Source of the DNA: Branchiostoma floridae
Taxonomy: Eukaryota; Chordata; Leptocardii; Amphioxiformes; Branchiostomatidae
Assembly (NCBI RefSeq): GCF_000003815.2
Contig: NC_049996.1
Coordinates: 11,574,856 to 11,638,855 of the forward strand
DNA length: 64,000 bases
Reading direction: 5' to 3'
The position numbers were made by a program, and so were the translations under genes. Of this stretch, positions 1 through 11,579 are shown piece after piece (positions within the stretch are counted from its first letter, which is position 1; each line of letters opens with the position of its first letter). Below the pieces are notes generated by a model. It saw only the letters and a list, made by a program, of their open reading frames with translations, searched no databases and was not told the DNA's origin.

Positions 1-2340
1 CAAAATTCCACAGTCACAGATGGTCTTCCTGGAGAAAAACATGCCTACATTTTTGTCCACACTTGAGGCTGTTGTTGGTGCTCTGGAACCAGTTCTTACA
101 GGTCCTTAATGTGACAAGCCAGGAGATGGGTAAACATGTACAGTTGCACACGTTTACACACCATGGCCAGACGCCACAAGACATCCAAAACAAGTCCTGG
201 ACTGAGTGGCAGGTGGGAGGCTTCTGATGGATGCTTTGGGAGATAGCATCTCAGAGTGTAGCACTGAAGCATGGTGTCTTCTTGCAACACTGCAGCACAG
301 GATTGCATCATCTTAAAGAAATGTCCATCTGAAGTGTCTAACTTGAGTGATAAAGTCACCAACTTAAAGTTTTATAAAAATTTTACTTTTGTCAAAATAG
401 TTAATATTCATTATATTGCTAGATCTAGCAACAGTTAGAATTATCAATGTACAGCCACAACTTTATAAGGTGACCAATCTTCATCCAAACTGTCAGACTC
501 TTTTCACAATAAAGCAATTTTGTTGTTTCCAAAGGACATAAGTCATGGAATCCAGTATCTAATAGTGATATGTTAAAGAAAAAACAATCAATATTTCCGG
601 AATATTGGTACCAACCTTGTATGAGGATTAATAAAGAGAATTCCAACCGATGATCAGTTGCTACCTATATAAGCTTACCTTTAAACCAATACACTTTATT
701 TTACCCTAATAAATGTAACATTATAAGAAACAGGTGAGACGGCAAGAAAAGATGCTGTCACCCATTCTTCTTTCCTTTGTAGACCACTTGAAAATAAATA
801 CCTCAAGGGACCAAAAATCCCTCTTCCCCCTAAGTAAATAATACCAAAGCTCAAAGTCTCCCCCTCCCTATCCTAACAGCTTGGTAAACTTTCCCCAAGC
901 TGATATTTGCTTATTCTCCTGTCCTGTGTTAGTCTACCTTTCATTATCTTGATAAGACTCCAGTCAGTTCTAGACAGTTCCTCTCCAACTGCAACTCATT
1001 AAAGGAACAGAAAGACAAAACCATCTTTTGTTTCGACAAAACGTCTTTTGTTTCTTGCCGCAAAATGCACCTTGGCAATGCATAAGAAACATTTTCATAC
1101 ATCATTTAGAGTGAGTTATGTGTGGAAAGAGCGTGGCGAAGTGTTGGGTTGGTTTGAGACAGTCTTTCTGAGTTATCAGAGTGAGTAAACATGGTGTGGC
1201 GGGAGGGTTCAGCAAGGGGTCAGCAACTTTCCCATGGTTGTCCCCTGGTTGCCCCCCAGTCATTTTGACAGATGACTTTTTTCCTTTCTGAAAGCTTCTG
1301 TTTCCTATGAAAATCAACTGGGGGCAGAATTACGGCCAAGCACAACACTGTCTCTCAATTAAACTGTCAGAACATGTCAAATTTGAACCTTCGCATGCCT
1401 CTGGCTAGAAGTGTGCGAGAAAGCGGTGTCATCCAGAGTTCACCACATTGTGTAAGGCTTGTGAGGCTTGAAGGACTTTCCTCAACAATACCATTCCCGT
1501 TTTAGGTTACTCTCGACCTTACCATTCCAAATGATTCCATCTGCACTGTGCAGATCCTGTTTCAGAACCTTTTTTTACTCCACTGTGTTCAGCGTTATGA
1601 GGACCTTGGAACTTTTCATGGTTGTTTGGTGGTGGGCAGGGAACCGCGGGGTCATAGAAAGGTCAACTTTGTTTAGGGTCTTGAGTGTCACTGGGCAATA
1701 CAGGGAGGTGTCCCTTCTATGCTACTGGTTTACTGTAAGGTCCTATGGGCCCTGTACTGGCTTCAGTCGCAGTTTCATCACTGGTGAGGGGTGAAAAAAT
1801 GTCCCCCCTTTGAAGGGTTGTCAGGCGGTGTCTTGAAGCATGCAGGAGCGGTCACACCCTGAATATGGGTGAGAGTTCGGGAGTAAATGGTTAATTGACC
1901 CAAACCAAAAGGGTTTAACCCCTGATGCTAAACACTAGCTGACCCACAGGGCAATGTCACTCTCCTTCCTATTTCAGCCTCCCAAGGGAGCGGAGGAGTT
2001 TAATGTCTTTTTAAATGACTGGGCACACTTGGCTGTGGGGGAGGGGCGACCCACACAAAGCTGCACAGAGATTCTTTCAGAATGATACTATTATCCAATA
2101 GATTTCAATCAAAGGCACATTACAGGAACCTTTCTTTGATCTGTAAGACACTGAAAAGACGTTTGGTGTCGCAAAATGAACTGGAGAGGAAGAAACAGGT
2201 TTGATATATGAAGTGTTTGCTTATCTTTGCAAAAAGGTCGACTCTAGATGCGATGGTGTCTAAATCAAAATGTGTTGGCTGGATGTGAGTGAACAATGTT
2301 CTGGACTAAAGTTAACACAAGGGGTCTGACGATATAAAAT
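1..2340. other. Unassigned non-coding DNA
   Basis: No open frame here looks like a known protein, and the longest is about 108 codons without family features. I see no tandem array, no inverted-repeat element and no RNA gene. It reads as unique AT-rich intergenic or intronic sequence. Confidence 0.6.
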
Positions 2341-2362
2341 TATCATGTGTGTGTGCAATTAT

Positions 2363-2364
<2 letters not shown>

Positions 2365-2422
<58 letters not shown>
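2365..2422. repeat. TG dinucleotide microsatellite
   Basis: An almost pure TG run ends in a short CG run, a potential Z-DNA tract. It is preceded at 2341 by a shorter TG stretch carrying the same leading TTATCATG, so the flank itself is duplicated. Length polymorphism is expected. Confidence 0.95.
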
Positions 2423-2423
<1 letters not shown>

Positions 2424-2862
2424 TTGCGTGTGCACGTGGACATACAGATTTTTATGTTGCTGATTTTTAAGTAATTTTTTTTTCAAAAGTTCAGATTCAA
2501 GACATCATAAATGTTGAAGCAATGAAACTAAATCTGTTTCAAGGACTGTCTTCTGGATGCTCCAGGGAGGGATCCCAGATTTATTTTCAATCCTACAGAC
2601 ATCTCCACTGACAGTTACGTGATGTTGATGAAGGTAGACATTTTGTCAACAGTGTGTAGACACACCATGTCTGGAGACCTGGGCGTTCCTGTTACGGGAT
2701 TCACAAGGTCATGCACAAGGTCGCCTGGTGCAGAAGAACAGATTACTTTTCACAGGTGTGTGATTCCAACCTTCAGGGAGGTTTCTCAACAATGTACGGG
2801 CACTGCGAAGTTAACTTAATAACATAAGAATCAAAGTTCTTTAAATGGGACCTACATTAGAG

Positions 2863-2912
2863 GAGTAGTAGTTACTTAGATAGGCATGAGTAGTAGTTAC
2901 TTAGATAGGCAT
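2863..2912. repeat. 25-base exact tandem duplication
   Basis: Two identical, directly adjacent copies of a 25-base unit that begins GAGTAGTAGTTACTTAG occupy 2863-2887 and 2888-2912. Perfect identity implies a recent slippage-type duplication. Confidence 0.9.
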
Positions 2913-2970
2913 GCTTGCAACAAGTTGCAAGCCATACTTTAGTACGTGAATCAGCCAAAAAGATTTTACA

Positions 2971-3054
2971 AGAATGCCCCTGCACTTCCAAAAACAAGCT
3001 AAGGTGGGTCAAACCTACACCACTTTTTACTGATGTCAAAAGTTATCTACCACC
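2971..3054 (+). repeat. Dispersed repeat, family 1, copy 1
   Basis: This block and 51787-51870 share an ordered set of words: AATGCCCCTGCA, CAAGC, AAACCTA, ACCACTT and GTCAAAAG. They are diverged copies of one interspersed repeat. The source element is not recognised; a LINE or SINE 3' tail is possible. Confidence 0.6.
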
Positions 3055-4714
3055 AAAAAAACACCAGCGTGTCTAGGACTGCAGTACCAAAGAAAGCTTC
3101 ATAGGGGGCCCAAAATCCACCTTGGCCTTTTACTCTGCAAGACCTTTCCACATTTGCAAATATTGAGGTTATAATAAGTCTTGAGGTTATAATAGCCACA
3201 ACACACACATACACTATTGCAATGCATTGACCATACAGTTCCAAGCAGCCTCCCTATCTCATCAGTGATCAGAGGATAAAAACACCACAATTTGATAATT
3301 TCTCGGATAGGCACAAATGTACACTCTGCCTTCTTTAAGTCCAGCTTGTCCTGTTCTGTTCAAAGAACAACCTGTTGCATGTAAAACCTCTGGATTCGAA
3401 CACTGCTCAAAGCAACAATGGCTGAACTTGTGCTGACCCCCTATCGGAAGGCTCTGTCCTGTCATAGGAGAAGTAGTTGATCCTGGTATGTTTCAAAACA
3501 AACCACAAGGGCAGCTCTAGTAATTTCCACATGATTTACATCACCACCAACTCCGAGACATGCATACGTGACCGGAGGGATCTTGAACTTCCAGCGAACC
3601 CAGCAGTCCCTGGAAAGTTCAAGGCTAGCGGTCAACACCCATGGAAGACTTGGAATTCGGGAAAGCTCAGCTGGATAAAACCAAATTCCGACATGTGCAT
3701 TAAACTAAATGGTGGGGGATCATCACACTTTGTGTAGAGCCAGCAAAGGTAATCCTGAAAACAGGATTATAAGTCGCAAAAGTATTCCTGTCAGAACTGA
3801 CCTAAAAACCTTTAGAGTCTGGACTTTACACAATTGGGCTGTGAAAACTCAAGGAAGCACCCCAGATTGAACATTAGGGTAAAAGCTATCTGACAAGAAT
3901 TTAGTAAAGTAAAGAAAACATCCCATAATGCACTGAACTTTAGCCTTTTTCACTCCATAAGCCTGATGCATCATGGTATAGACGAGATGTCTGGCAATGA
4001 TCTGACATTAAGAACAGGAGGATTTTCTAATTTCTGCTGTTGAGAGCAAAATCATCTATGTCTGTCACCCAGGATGCAATGTGAGCCCATCCTAATACTT
4101 TGAAGCCAAAAGATGTGTAAATGTTGCATGCAACAGTTAACAGATCCAGGGAGTTATGAGAAGTATGTGATTCACTGGTGAAAAACAAGAATAAGGAAAG
4201 CTTGGCAAGAACTTCAAGTTATATCTGGGTATTCTTGAATGGTCTATCCAAAGTTCACTTCCTATATATATCTGAGTGGTAAGAAAAAAGGAAGTTTTTC
4301 GATGAGTGGTACAAGTTTACAAAGTTCATTTTTTAACTGAGTGGTACAAAATAAGTGTAGGTGTATCTATTGGTATATATATATTTAATTTGTTCCCAAT
4401 CTAAAATGAAACTTAATACAGGTGACAGCAATACTGCTTTTCACCAAAATTTTTGTCTCTTTCAGAATACTTTCAAACTGCTCGACTCTTATCTGTGTGA
4501 CTGTATAGACAAAGACTTAGCAGTCTAAAACATCTGTAAACTTTACAATTTAATGGCCGAAGGCAATGAAGGTCTGTCAACCAATCCAATCCAGAGCCTA
4601 TTACTGGTATTAGAAACAGCTAAAACACTGTCTCTTATAGGTCTTCAATCTCTATTTATAAACTTTCAAACGCTCCAACATTTCTGGTTTGTCCAGCAGT
4701 ACAGTGTACAGACA

Positions 4715-4868
4715 CAGGGTTGGACAAGTCGACTAGCCCTTTTTTCCTGGGCAAGTGAAAATACTGACCAAGCAAGTGCATATCCTACCCCACTTGCCCG
4801 ATCGGACGAGTTACATTTTTTGGTTGCCCGATAGGACAAGTGAATTTTAGAAAACTCGTCCAACCCTG
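4715..4868. mobile_element. Short inverted-repeat element (MITE, hAT-like ends)
   Basis: The ends are inverted: CAGGGTTGGACAAGT at the left and ACTCGTCCAACCCTG at the right, with one mismatch. The 154-base element has internal CTTGCCCGAT/TTGCCCGATAGG repeats and no coding capacity. The six bases CAGACA lie immediately outside both ends. CAGGG termini suggest a hAT-type origin, but hAT insertions normally duplicate eight bases, so the superfamily is uncertain. Confidence 0.75.
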
Positions 4869-5399
4869 CAGACAGGGCATTCCCTGGGTTCATCAAAAGT
4901 TCACTCTCTTCACCGACAGTTCATTGACCTCTGAGGTATTCCAAACACCTGACCAACCTGTCAGGTATGACAGATAGTATGGGCGATAAGGCTTATTGGA
5001 GAAATGAGGGTGAACATAGCTTCCTCACACATTACACATACCAGTGCTTTATGGCAAAATATCTGACCAATTTTGATTTGGACAAACTAATTGTTATGTT
5101 TTACAACTTACCAGGCCCAGTTTAATTACTTTGCATTTACGCAAATATACACCTAGAGGAACTTAGTTAAGATTCCACCAGTGTGTCTAATTAGTTTTTC
5201 ATTCTGCTAAGTTGGGCTTTAGCCTTAAATTTATAAAAGCTTTGACGATTTAATTACGACAAAACTTTTATTCCACTTTATTTTATACAAAAATTGAGAT
5301 GAGACAAATAATGCTTTATTGCATGCTCTTCTAACATTTTTTTCCTTGCAAGCATCATTTTTTTGCTGTCTGCCCTTTTCAATGACCAAAAGGAAAATT

Positions 5400-5760
5400 G
5401 GACCAGAGCGTCTACTTATCAAATCCGGTGACCGAAGACCGAGCTCGTAAATGACGGATGGGCCGTCATGTGCCGCCAACTCTCGCTCGGATGTTTTATC
5501 CCGGTCACAAAATTAATGTCTTCATTAGGGCTGGCTCTATGACAGTACAGCGGCCTACCTTCAGCGAGGATTCATCATTCCTTGATTAATTTTGAAATAT
5601 TAATGCCATAAAACTTTACGGTAACACAGGTTAATGAACGAATTCTGGCTGATAAGCAAACAGAAGAGGTACAGTGCTCGGTGCATTAGCATTCCGATCT
5701 CCGCTACTGATATGATAATCGTAATTTAATTCTTCAATTTTACAGCTGAGTAGTAGATCT
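5400..5760. promoter_or_regulatory. Candidate cis-regulatory block
   Basis: Complex, non-repetitive sequence with balanced composition stands out from AT-rich flanks. It holds several TAAT-core homeodomain-like sites, a GATAAG at 5651 and an overlapping forkhead-like GCAAACA at 5655. No exon signal is seen. Function is inferred from composition and motif density only. Confidence 0.25.
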
Positions 5761-6230
5761 TTTGTGACATTCGCTGGTTGGGAGTAATGCACTAATCTGT
5801 CAGCAATGACGTTCTCTTGCTCCTGGTTTTTATCAAATTGAAAGCCGTGATATTTTAGCTGAACTATGACCTTCAGACAATGCCGTAAAGGTAGTGTCTA
5901 ATTCTGTCCGCACAACTGTCTACCTTGTTCGTTGGGTACACAATTCAAAACCTTGGCAAACATGCTATGACGCAAATGCTAAGTTAAAAAAAGACTTTTG
6001 ATAACACCAAAGACAGTTGAGTACAGAATAGGTCCAAGTAATACGTCATTGCATGAAACACATAATAAAGGTTTTATCCCGGCACATCTATGGCACAACT
6101 TTCAAGAAATATGTGAATACTGGACATGAAAAATCAGATTCATATGGATCTTGTTTCAGATGTTGAGTATGATCATAGTATCATTTTATGCTAACAGCTG
6201 CAAAGTAAAAGAGCCTATAGTTTTACTTTT

Positions 6231-6430
6231 AAGAGGATCTGCATTGGCCATGGGGTACCCTGGAAATACTTATAAAGAGGGTCAGCAATGCTCAACAGTT
6301 AATTCAGGAAGGTCAGCAATGGGTAACCATGAATTGACTTGTTCTTGTGTTTCTTCCATTGAATTCATAGACTTCAAACACCAAAACGACCAGACCTGGC
6401 TTCTGTTGTGACTTTTGGGCAATCTTTCGT
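6231..6430 (+). repeat. Dispersed repeat, family 2, copy 1
   Basis: It contains AGAGGATCTGCAT, repeated GGTCAGCAATG words, AACAGTTAATTCAGGA and a closing TGTGACTTTTGGGCAATCT. The same closing word recurs at 46102 and similar opening words at 45912 and 29362. It is an interspersed repeat of unknown class. Confidence 0.45.
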
Positions 6431-8640
6431 GTCCAATATTTGACTCCCCTTACAAGAGGGTCAGTATACAAGAAATTCCTCCCCTTGTGATGTAGTAGCT
6501 TGATTGCTAATCACTTAAAATAAGTAATCCACAAACATGTGCACAGAAGTGTTAACATTTTTGGACCCTTTGTGAAATTAGCTGCAGGGTGTTACTGTTA
6601 GTGTCAGTATGCAGGGCACAAGTGGACCCATCCTGGACACAATATGATATCAATCTTATTCTGACATAATGACAGAGATGAAGACGTAGCAGCACACCTG
6701 TCTATGCACCACCTGCTAGAAGATAAGTTGTCTTTCTTTACCCATAACAGTCGAAGAATAGTACAGCCAGCTCACAGATTCAGTAAAAGTTCAGTTAAGC
6801 TTTTACCAAATATACTATGTTCTATTAATACTCTGATGTTATGATTTATCATAATCTATGACAGTCATGCTACAGGGAAAGGAAGTTGTTAATACTTTGC
6901 ATACAGAAAAGACTGAGGTGTTTAATTGACAAATTAATCACAAAGTAGTCACAAAGTTGCACACAGGCACGTGTGCATGACAGTAATAACACCGCTAATT
7001 TCCAACTAAATAGGTTTCTGGTCTAAATTGTTTGATGGTTTCAGTATGATTTGACGAAAATTAAATATTACCTGAGTCGATTAGGGTTATTGTTTTTAAT
7101 AAATCTTTTTATACATCAACTATGCGACTATTTCTCTGCTTAGCACTCACTTAGCATTTGGCGTATGAAAGTTGAACACACACCATAGAACACACTAATA
7201 GCCCCCTGCTGTGATGATTGCACAAAGTTGTGTGGCCCAGGCCTACTGAAATGGAGATGGGCACCGCCCCACACACTGCCTGGCACGGGAAGGACTTTAA
7301 CTTAAACTAACTTAATCTACCAGTTTAGTCATTTTGTTCATCATTTTCATAAAACTTTCTCCCAGACTTTTCTGTTAAACACAAAATGAATGTTTTATCA
7401 CTCAGTTTTCCAACCTATGGTCCCACAGTAGCAAAGGGTCATAGGTCAAGGGAAACATCTAGGGCTAAGATGTTCTATAGGTCACCTTACCTACTACCTC
7501 TTCACAAGGTATGCACTGCACACACAAACAATCAACTTCAACACTTAAGCAAACCTGTGCAAAATGCCTCACGAATCAATAGCTTTTTGTTGACAGCTCT
7601 TGGCCAGATTGTCACAAAGACAAGTAGCCAAACAAACAACACAAGCAAACGTAAGGTTTCTTGGAAAGCCAATTGATATGTGTTGTGGTGAAATACTGCA
7701 CTTAAGTATGGGAGTTGGAGCGAAGTACAAAAATGGACTTTGACACGTGACATTTGCTACCTGTTGGGGGAGCTAACAAGAAGGAGACTCACTGTCACGT
7801 CTAAGTCAGGTTGTGAATTCTCACCTTGACAGGTCCGTCATCCTCCAGCTGGCACTTATTCTAAGAATGTGAACTTCTCGCAGACAACCTCGGCGAGGAA
7901 TGTTCATTTGAGAAACTTGGGTGCAAAGATCTTTTGATTGATACCATGCTTGGGTTTGCCATGTTTGACACATAAGATCAACGCCATTCATACTCAGTAC
8001 ACATTGTAACTTTCTCCATATTGATTCTGCGCAGGGATCTGTAACAACGAAGCAGGGAGTAACATACAGTACCTTTCACAGTGAGCTCTCCAACCTTGCT
8101 GTCTGGACCTTTGGATCCGGAATACACCAGCCTTACCATACCGACAACACGGCAAAGCAGAACAAAGTCTGTATGCCACCCAAAATGGCGACTTTACTCC
8201 TCAACAACAGTCCGAAGTGCGCAGCCAGATATTTGCACAGTCTTAGTTAGAGAGTGTTGCTAGCCTATCTCTCTTGAACCTTGTACCCAACGTTGGGTCT
8301 GTTTAAATGCTCGAATCACAAGTGCTGCTAGACCCACAAGGAAGCTGAAACTTGGATATAAATTCTCAGTACAGTACTTCATAGTCATTTACAAGGTTCA
8401 GCTACAGCCATCTATTTATCTATTGTCAAGGAGTTATCTATTTACATTTTACATACAAAGTGTTAATACTTAACTTTCAGCAAAGTGTCTAACTGTTTAA
8501 ACAAGTTATGACCTATAACGTTACACATAGTATATTGTAATGTTAGCTTTCAATAATGGTTATGTTTGGATTATAAGTTGCATACAGTTGTGAAAAATTA
8601 ACAGGTGGTACGACAACACTTCACACAAGTCATTGTAAAA
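6431..8640. other. Unassigned non-coding DNA
   Basis: No recognisable gene, array or transposon end is visible. Around 8060-8260 the composition is less AT-rich, but no exon could be supported. Confidence 0.55.
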
Positions 8641-8642
8641 TG

Positions 8643-8730
8643 TGACGTCAAAGGATTTGAACGGATGTTTGACCATTAGTAACCAATTGGGGTTATATAA
8701 GGCGACAGAAAAACACAGTACAGCAAAGGA
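8643..8730 (+). promoter_or_regulatory. Candidate TATA-type core promoter with CRE and CCAAT box
   Basis: Three classical elements occur in order on the plus strand: a perfect palindromic CRE, TGACGTCA (8643-8650); a CCAAT box (8683-8687); and a TATATAA box (8694-8700) followed by GG. Initiation would be expected about 30 bases downstream, near 8724. No convincing protein follows. The open frame at 8806-9072 is low-complexity and unlike any family I know, so the product could be a non-coding RNA or an untranslated first exon. Confidence 0.4.
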
Positions 8731-9842
8731 ACAAGGCAAATAAAGTATCAGTGTTCTCCTTTTTATCCTTATGTTTTTCTTCTGTCATTTTTTATACACA
8801 TTTAATTGAGGTCTTCTTGTATATATAGTTCCTTTTTCTGTTGGAGACTGACAAAATTATTTCTCAGAATTCTAGACCACCCAACAATATCTTTTCCTAT
8901 TTTTGTTGAAAGAATTTTTTTCATCATAAATTATATTCAATGCTACATAGATCTCCCTAGTTCCCCATATTCATGCCACCACACTAAACTTAACACTAAA
9001 AAAAACTCGTATCATTTTTTCCGCCATCGTAAGTTTGTAAAAATGTTTTATCATTCAAGGTCTATGATTTAAAGGTAATTTCATTTGATATCATCACTGT
9101 ATGTTCAAGCTAATGATAAGCAACTATAATGACTGGTGCTATCTTCTAGGATTCTATCTCTCCTACTCTTCTCTCTCAGCATAATCTACAGATGTAATCA
9201 TATTACAACATGCAAGAGAAATGTTTTCCCTAAAGCTATTATAAAGCTGTCAGTGTTATGTACGGAGATATATGCATGTTGACCAAGTCTTACCTGAGCT
9301 TAAGTCAAAATATTGCCAATCAGTAAGACTTTAGAAACTCCCTGAGTTCTGAAATTTTCTTTGCTGTTTTTTTCTTTTTTTTTTTTCATTTGACAGAGCA
9401 ACAAAAGTGTGAGTATATGTGTATTGTGTGTGTCCCTCTATAATGTCCTTGGTCTGGTAACATCAAACTTTTCAACCCTCTGGAATGTTTTAATGGTATT
9501 TTGAAGGACGGATTCCAAATAGCTTTATGTTAATTTGTCAACATTCTGTAATGCCGTTGATGACCATGTCATGATGTCATACTTTTTTGCATCAATTAGA
9601 ATACAACAGTTGGAAATTTCTTAACTTTCCCGGGCAGCAAACTTCTCTACACAGGCAGTGATGGATTGATGCTAAAGGTCTAAACCTTGCTCTTTCCCCA
9701 CATAGTTCCAGGAAGTGAGTTAGACTCACCAAGGAAGTAAGTTAGACTCATCAAGGCTACTTTATTACACCATGTCAGGAAAAAAGGGCGAACAAACTGA
9801 CAGGTGTTAACCCTTCCTAGGGAGGTAGAAGATGGGACAAGG

Positions 9843-10060
9843 CTACCCTGGGAGCCAGCCGGATTGGGCAGCTAGGACAGTTTATTCGGTGGCCCACCCG
9901 ATCTCCCATCAGTGGGAGTTTAAGCCCGATGAGGTCCACCTGCCTGTAGCGATAACTCCTTCAGGCTTAAACACCCTGGAGCACTTATGTGAGATTGGCA
10001 GGCTGACTGCCTTGGCTCCCCGAACAAAACTCGCTAGCTACCTGTCTGGTTCCCAGGGTA
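9843..10060. mobile_element. MITE with 8-base target-site duplication
   Basis: The inverted ends read CTACCCTGGGAGCCAG at the left and CTGGTTCCCAGGGTA at the right. The eight bases GGACAAGG sit directly outside both ends (9835-9842 and 10061-10068), a clean target-site duplication. The 218-base element is non-coding. An 8-base duplication is typical of hAT-type transposition, although the terminal bases are not the usual CAG. The open frame across it is incidental. Confidence 0.85.
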
Positions 10061-10554
10061 GGACAAGGCCAGCCTCTTTATCTTTCCATCTCTCCCTCCT
10101 CCTCTCTTCAGTTTGGCAGCGCTTCTACCCCACTGTTACAGGCTGACCAGAAGTCAGAATGAACAAGAGTCCACAGAACACAATCCTCCATAAAGTAGTT
10201 AACGGTGTTTGCAGTATAGGCTAAGAAGCCTAACCTCTGCTTGGAGAGTGGCTGTTAATTACTGCCAGTGAAAGCTTGAATAACACAGGCTACCATTGAC
10301 ATACATGCAAGCAACAGCTGATAGAATTGACTGTACCGTACTACCTTCAAGATAGGGGTGTCGTTCTGTCCTGTAATTTTGCATCACTAAGATTATTTCT
10401 AGTTTCTATGATTGAACAAACATTCCTTCTGGTGTCTTTAAGGCAAAGATAAAATTAACAAAACTGAATCCTAACACAGAAGGGTGCAATATTAATTAAG
10501 CCTACATTATTAGAGCAAACTTCTTCTTTTCTTCTTTGATAGATAATCATCCTC

Positions 10555-10960
10555 CAGCGAGATATTTTTTCACTGAACATCTATCCCAGTTTGTGCTTAC
10601 ACCCGCTGACGCTACGTACGATATTCACAAGGAAATGCACCACAGGACATATCTTCTGATTACTTTCTTGCAGGGGGTAGTGGTGATGTATTAATACTGC
10701 AATTAGTATCCAATTACCACATAGTACGGGTAAAATTAGGGCGGCGGAAAATAATCACGGCAAACACTCAGTCTTCCCTCTAACGATCGTCGTGAGACCA
10801 GCGAACCCCACAGGAAAACATGGATGCAGGAAATGTAGGCAAAGTTTTAATATCAATTTTGGATGCAGAAGCCACCATCAATTAGTGAGAGGTGATCATA
10901 ATCCATCACAGGATTAATTACAAGATCTTGAGATAATCCCCGAGAGATAAGCTAGAAAAA
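10555..10960. promoter_or_regulatory. Candidate enhancer rich in homeodomain sites
   Basis: About 400 bases of complex sequence include ATTAATAC, AATTAG and CAATTACC between 10688 and 10720. A second group between 10880 and 10920 includes CAATTAG, TAATCC and GGATTAATTAC. Clustered TAAT cores are typical of developmental enhancers. There is no coding signal. Conservation across species cannot be judged here. Confidence 0.3.
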
Positions 10961-11522
10961 GCACAGTTTTTGTTCTATCTTTTTAGGACAAATGTCAGAA
11001 GTTTTCTCTTCAATTTTCACGAATTTTAGCTGCTTCTCTTTCAAAAATGTGTGCCAAAGGCATGTTTTCAAATAGCCTTATAGGAGAACTTAACTTCAAA
11101 TTCTAACTTCCTCTTTTCCAAAAATGTGTGCCCACATTCACATCTAGAATATTTTGTGGGAATTCAGCTGACTATAAGAAATACTGTAATCTTCTTACCT
11201 GTACAGATGTCAGCAAGGGAAGACAAGTATCATCATCAGGCAGGACCATGGTAGACAGGAATATGCAAGAAGAAAGAGCAAAATCACATACATGGATTTT
11301 AGACATAACAATAACCTTGCATGAGTGGTACACACTGAAAACAGGACCACAGCATGTCCTGACAAAAGATACAAAAAACAGATGTTCTACTGCAGTACAG
11401 AACGTAGGTCACACACCAAGGTCCAAAATCAACCTTGACCTTCATCTTGCCAACACTTTCACAATCACAATCATAGAAAAAAAATGAGGTTCTTGAGTTA
11501 TTGCTAACCACATATATTTGGA

Positions 11523-11574
11523 AACACAGACACACACAAACACACATACATACACGCACACATACACACACAAA
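11523..11574. repeat. Imperfect CA-rich microsatellite
   Basis: A run of ACAC with interspersed T and G bases (ACACATACATACACGCACACATA). It produces a meaningless CVCVC-type open frame on the minus strand. Confidence 0.85.
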
Positions 11575-11579
11575 CTGTT

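Noticed and set aside
3380-3420. GTTCGAATCC on the minus strand, considered as a tRNA gene B box
   Set aside because: No A box, acceptor stem or cloverleaf could be drawn around it. Probably chance or a very old SINE scrap.
11128-11487. 119-codon plus-strand frame
   Set aside because: Ends in low-complexity lysine and threonine sequence, overlaps an opposite-strand frame, and shows no family features.
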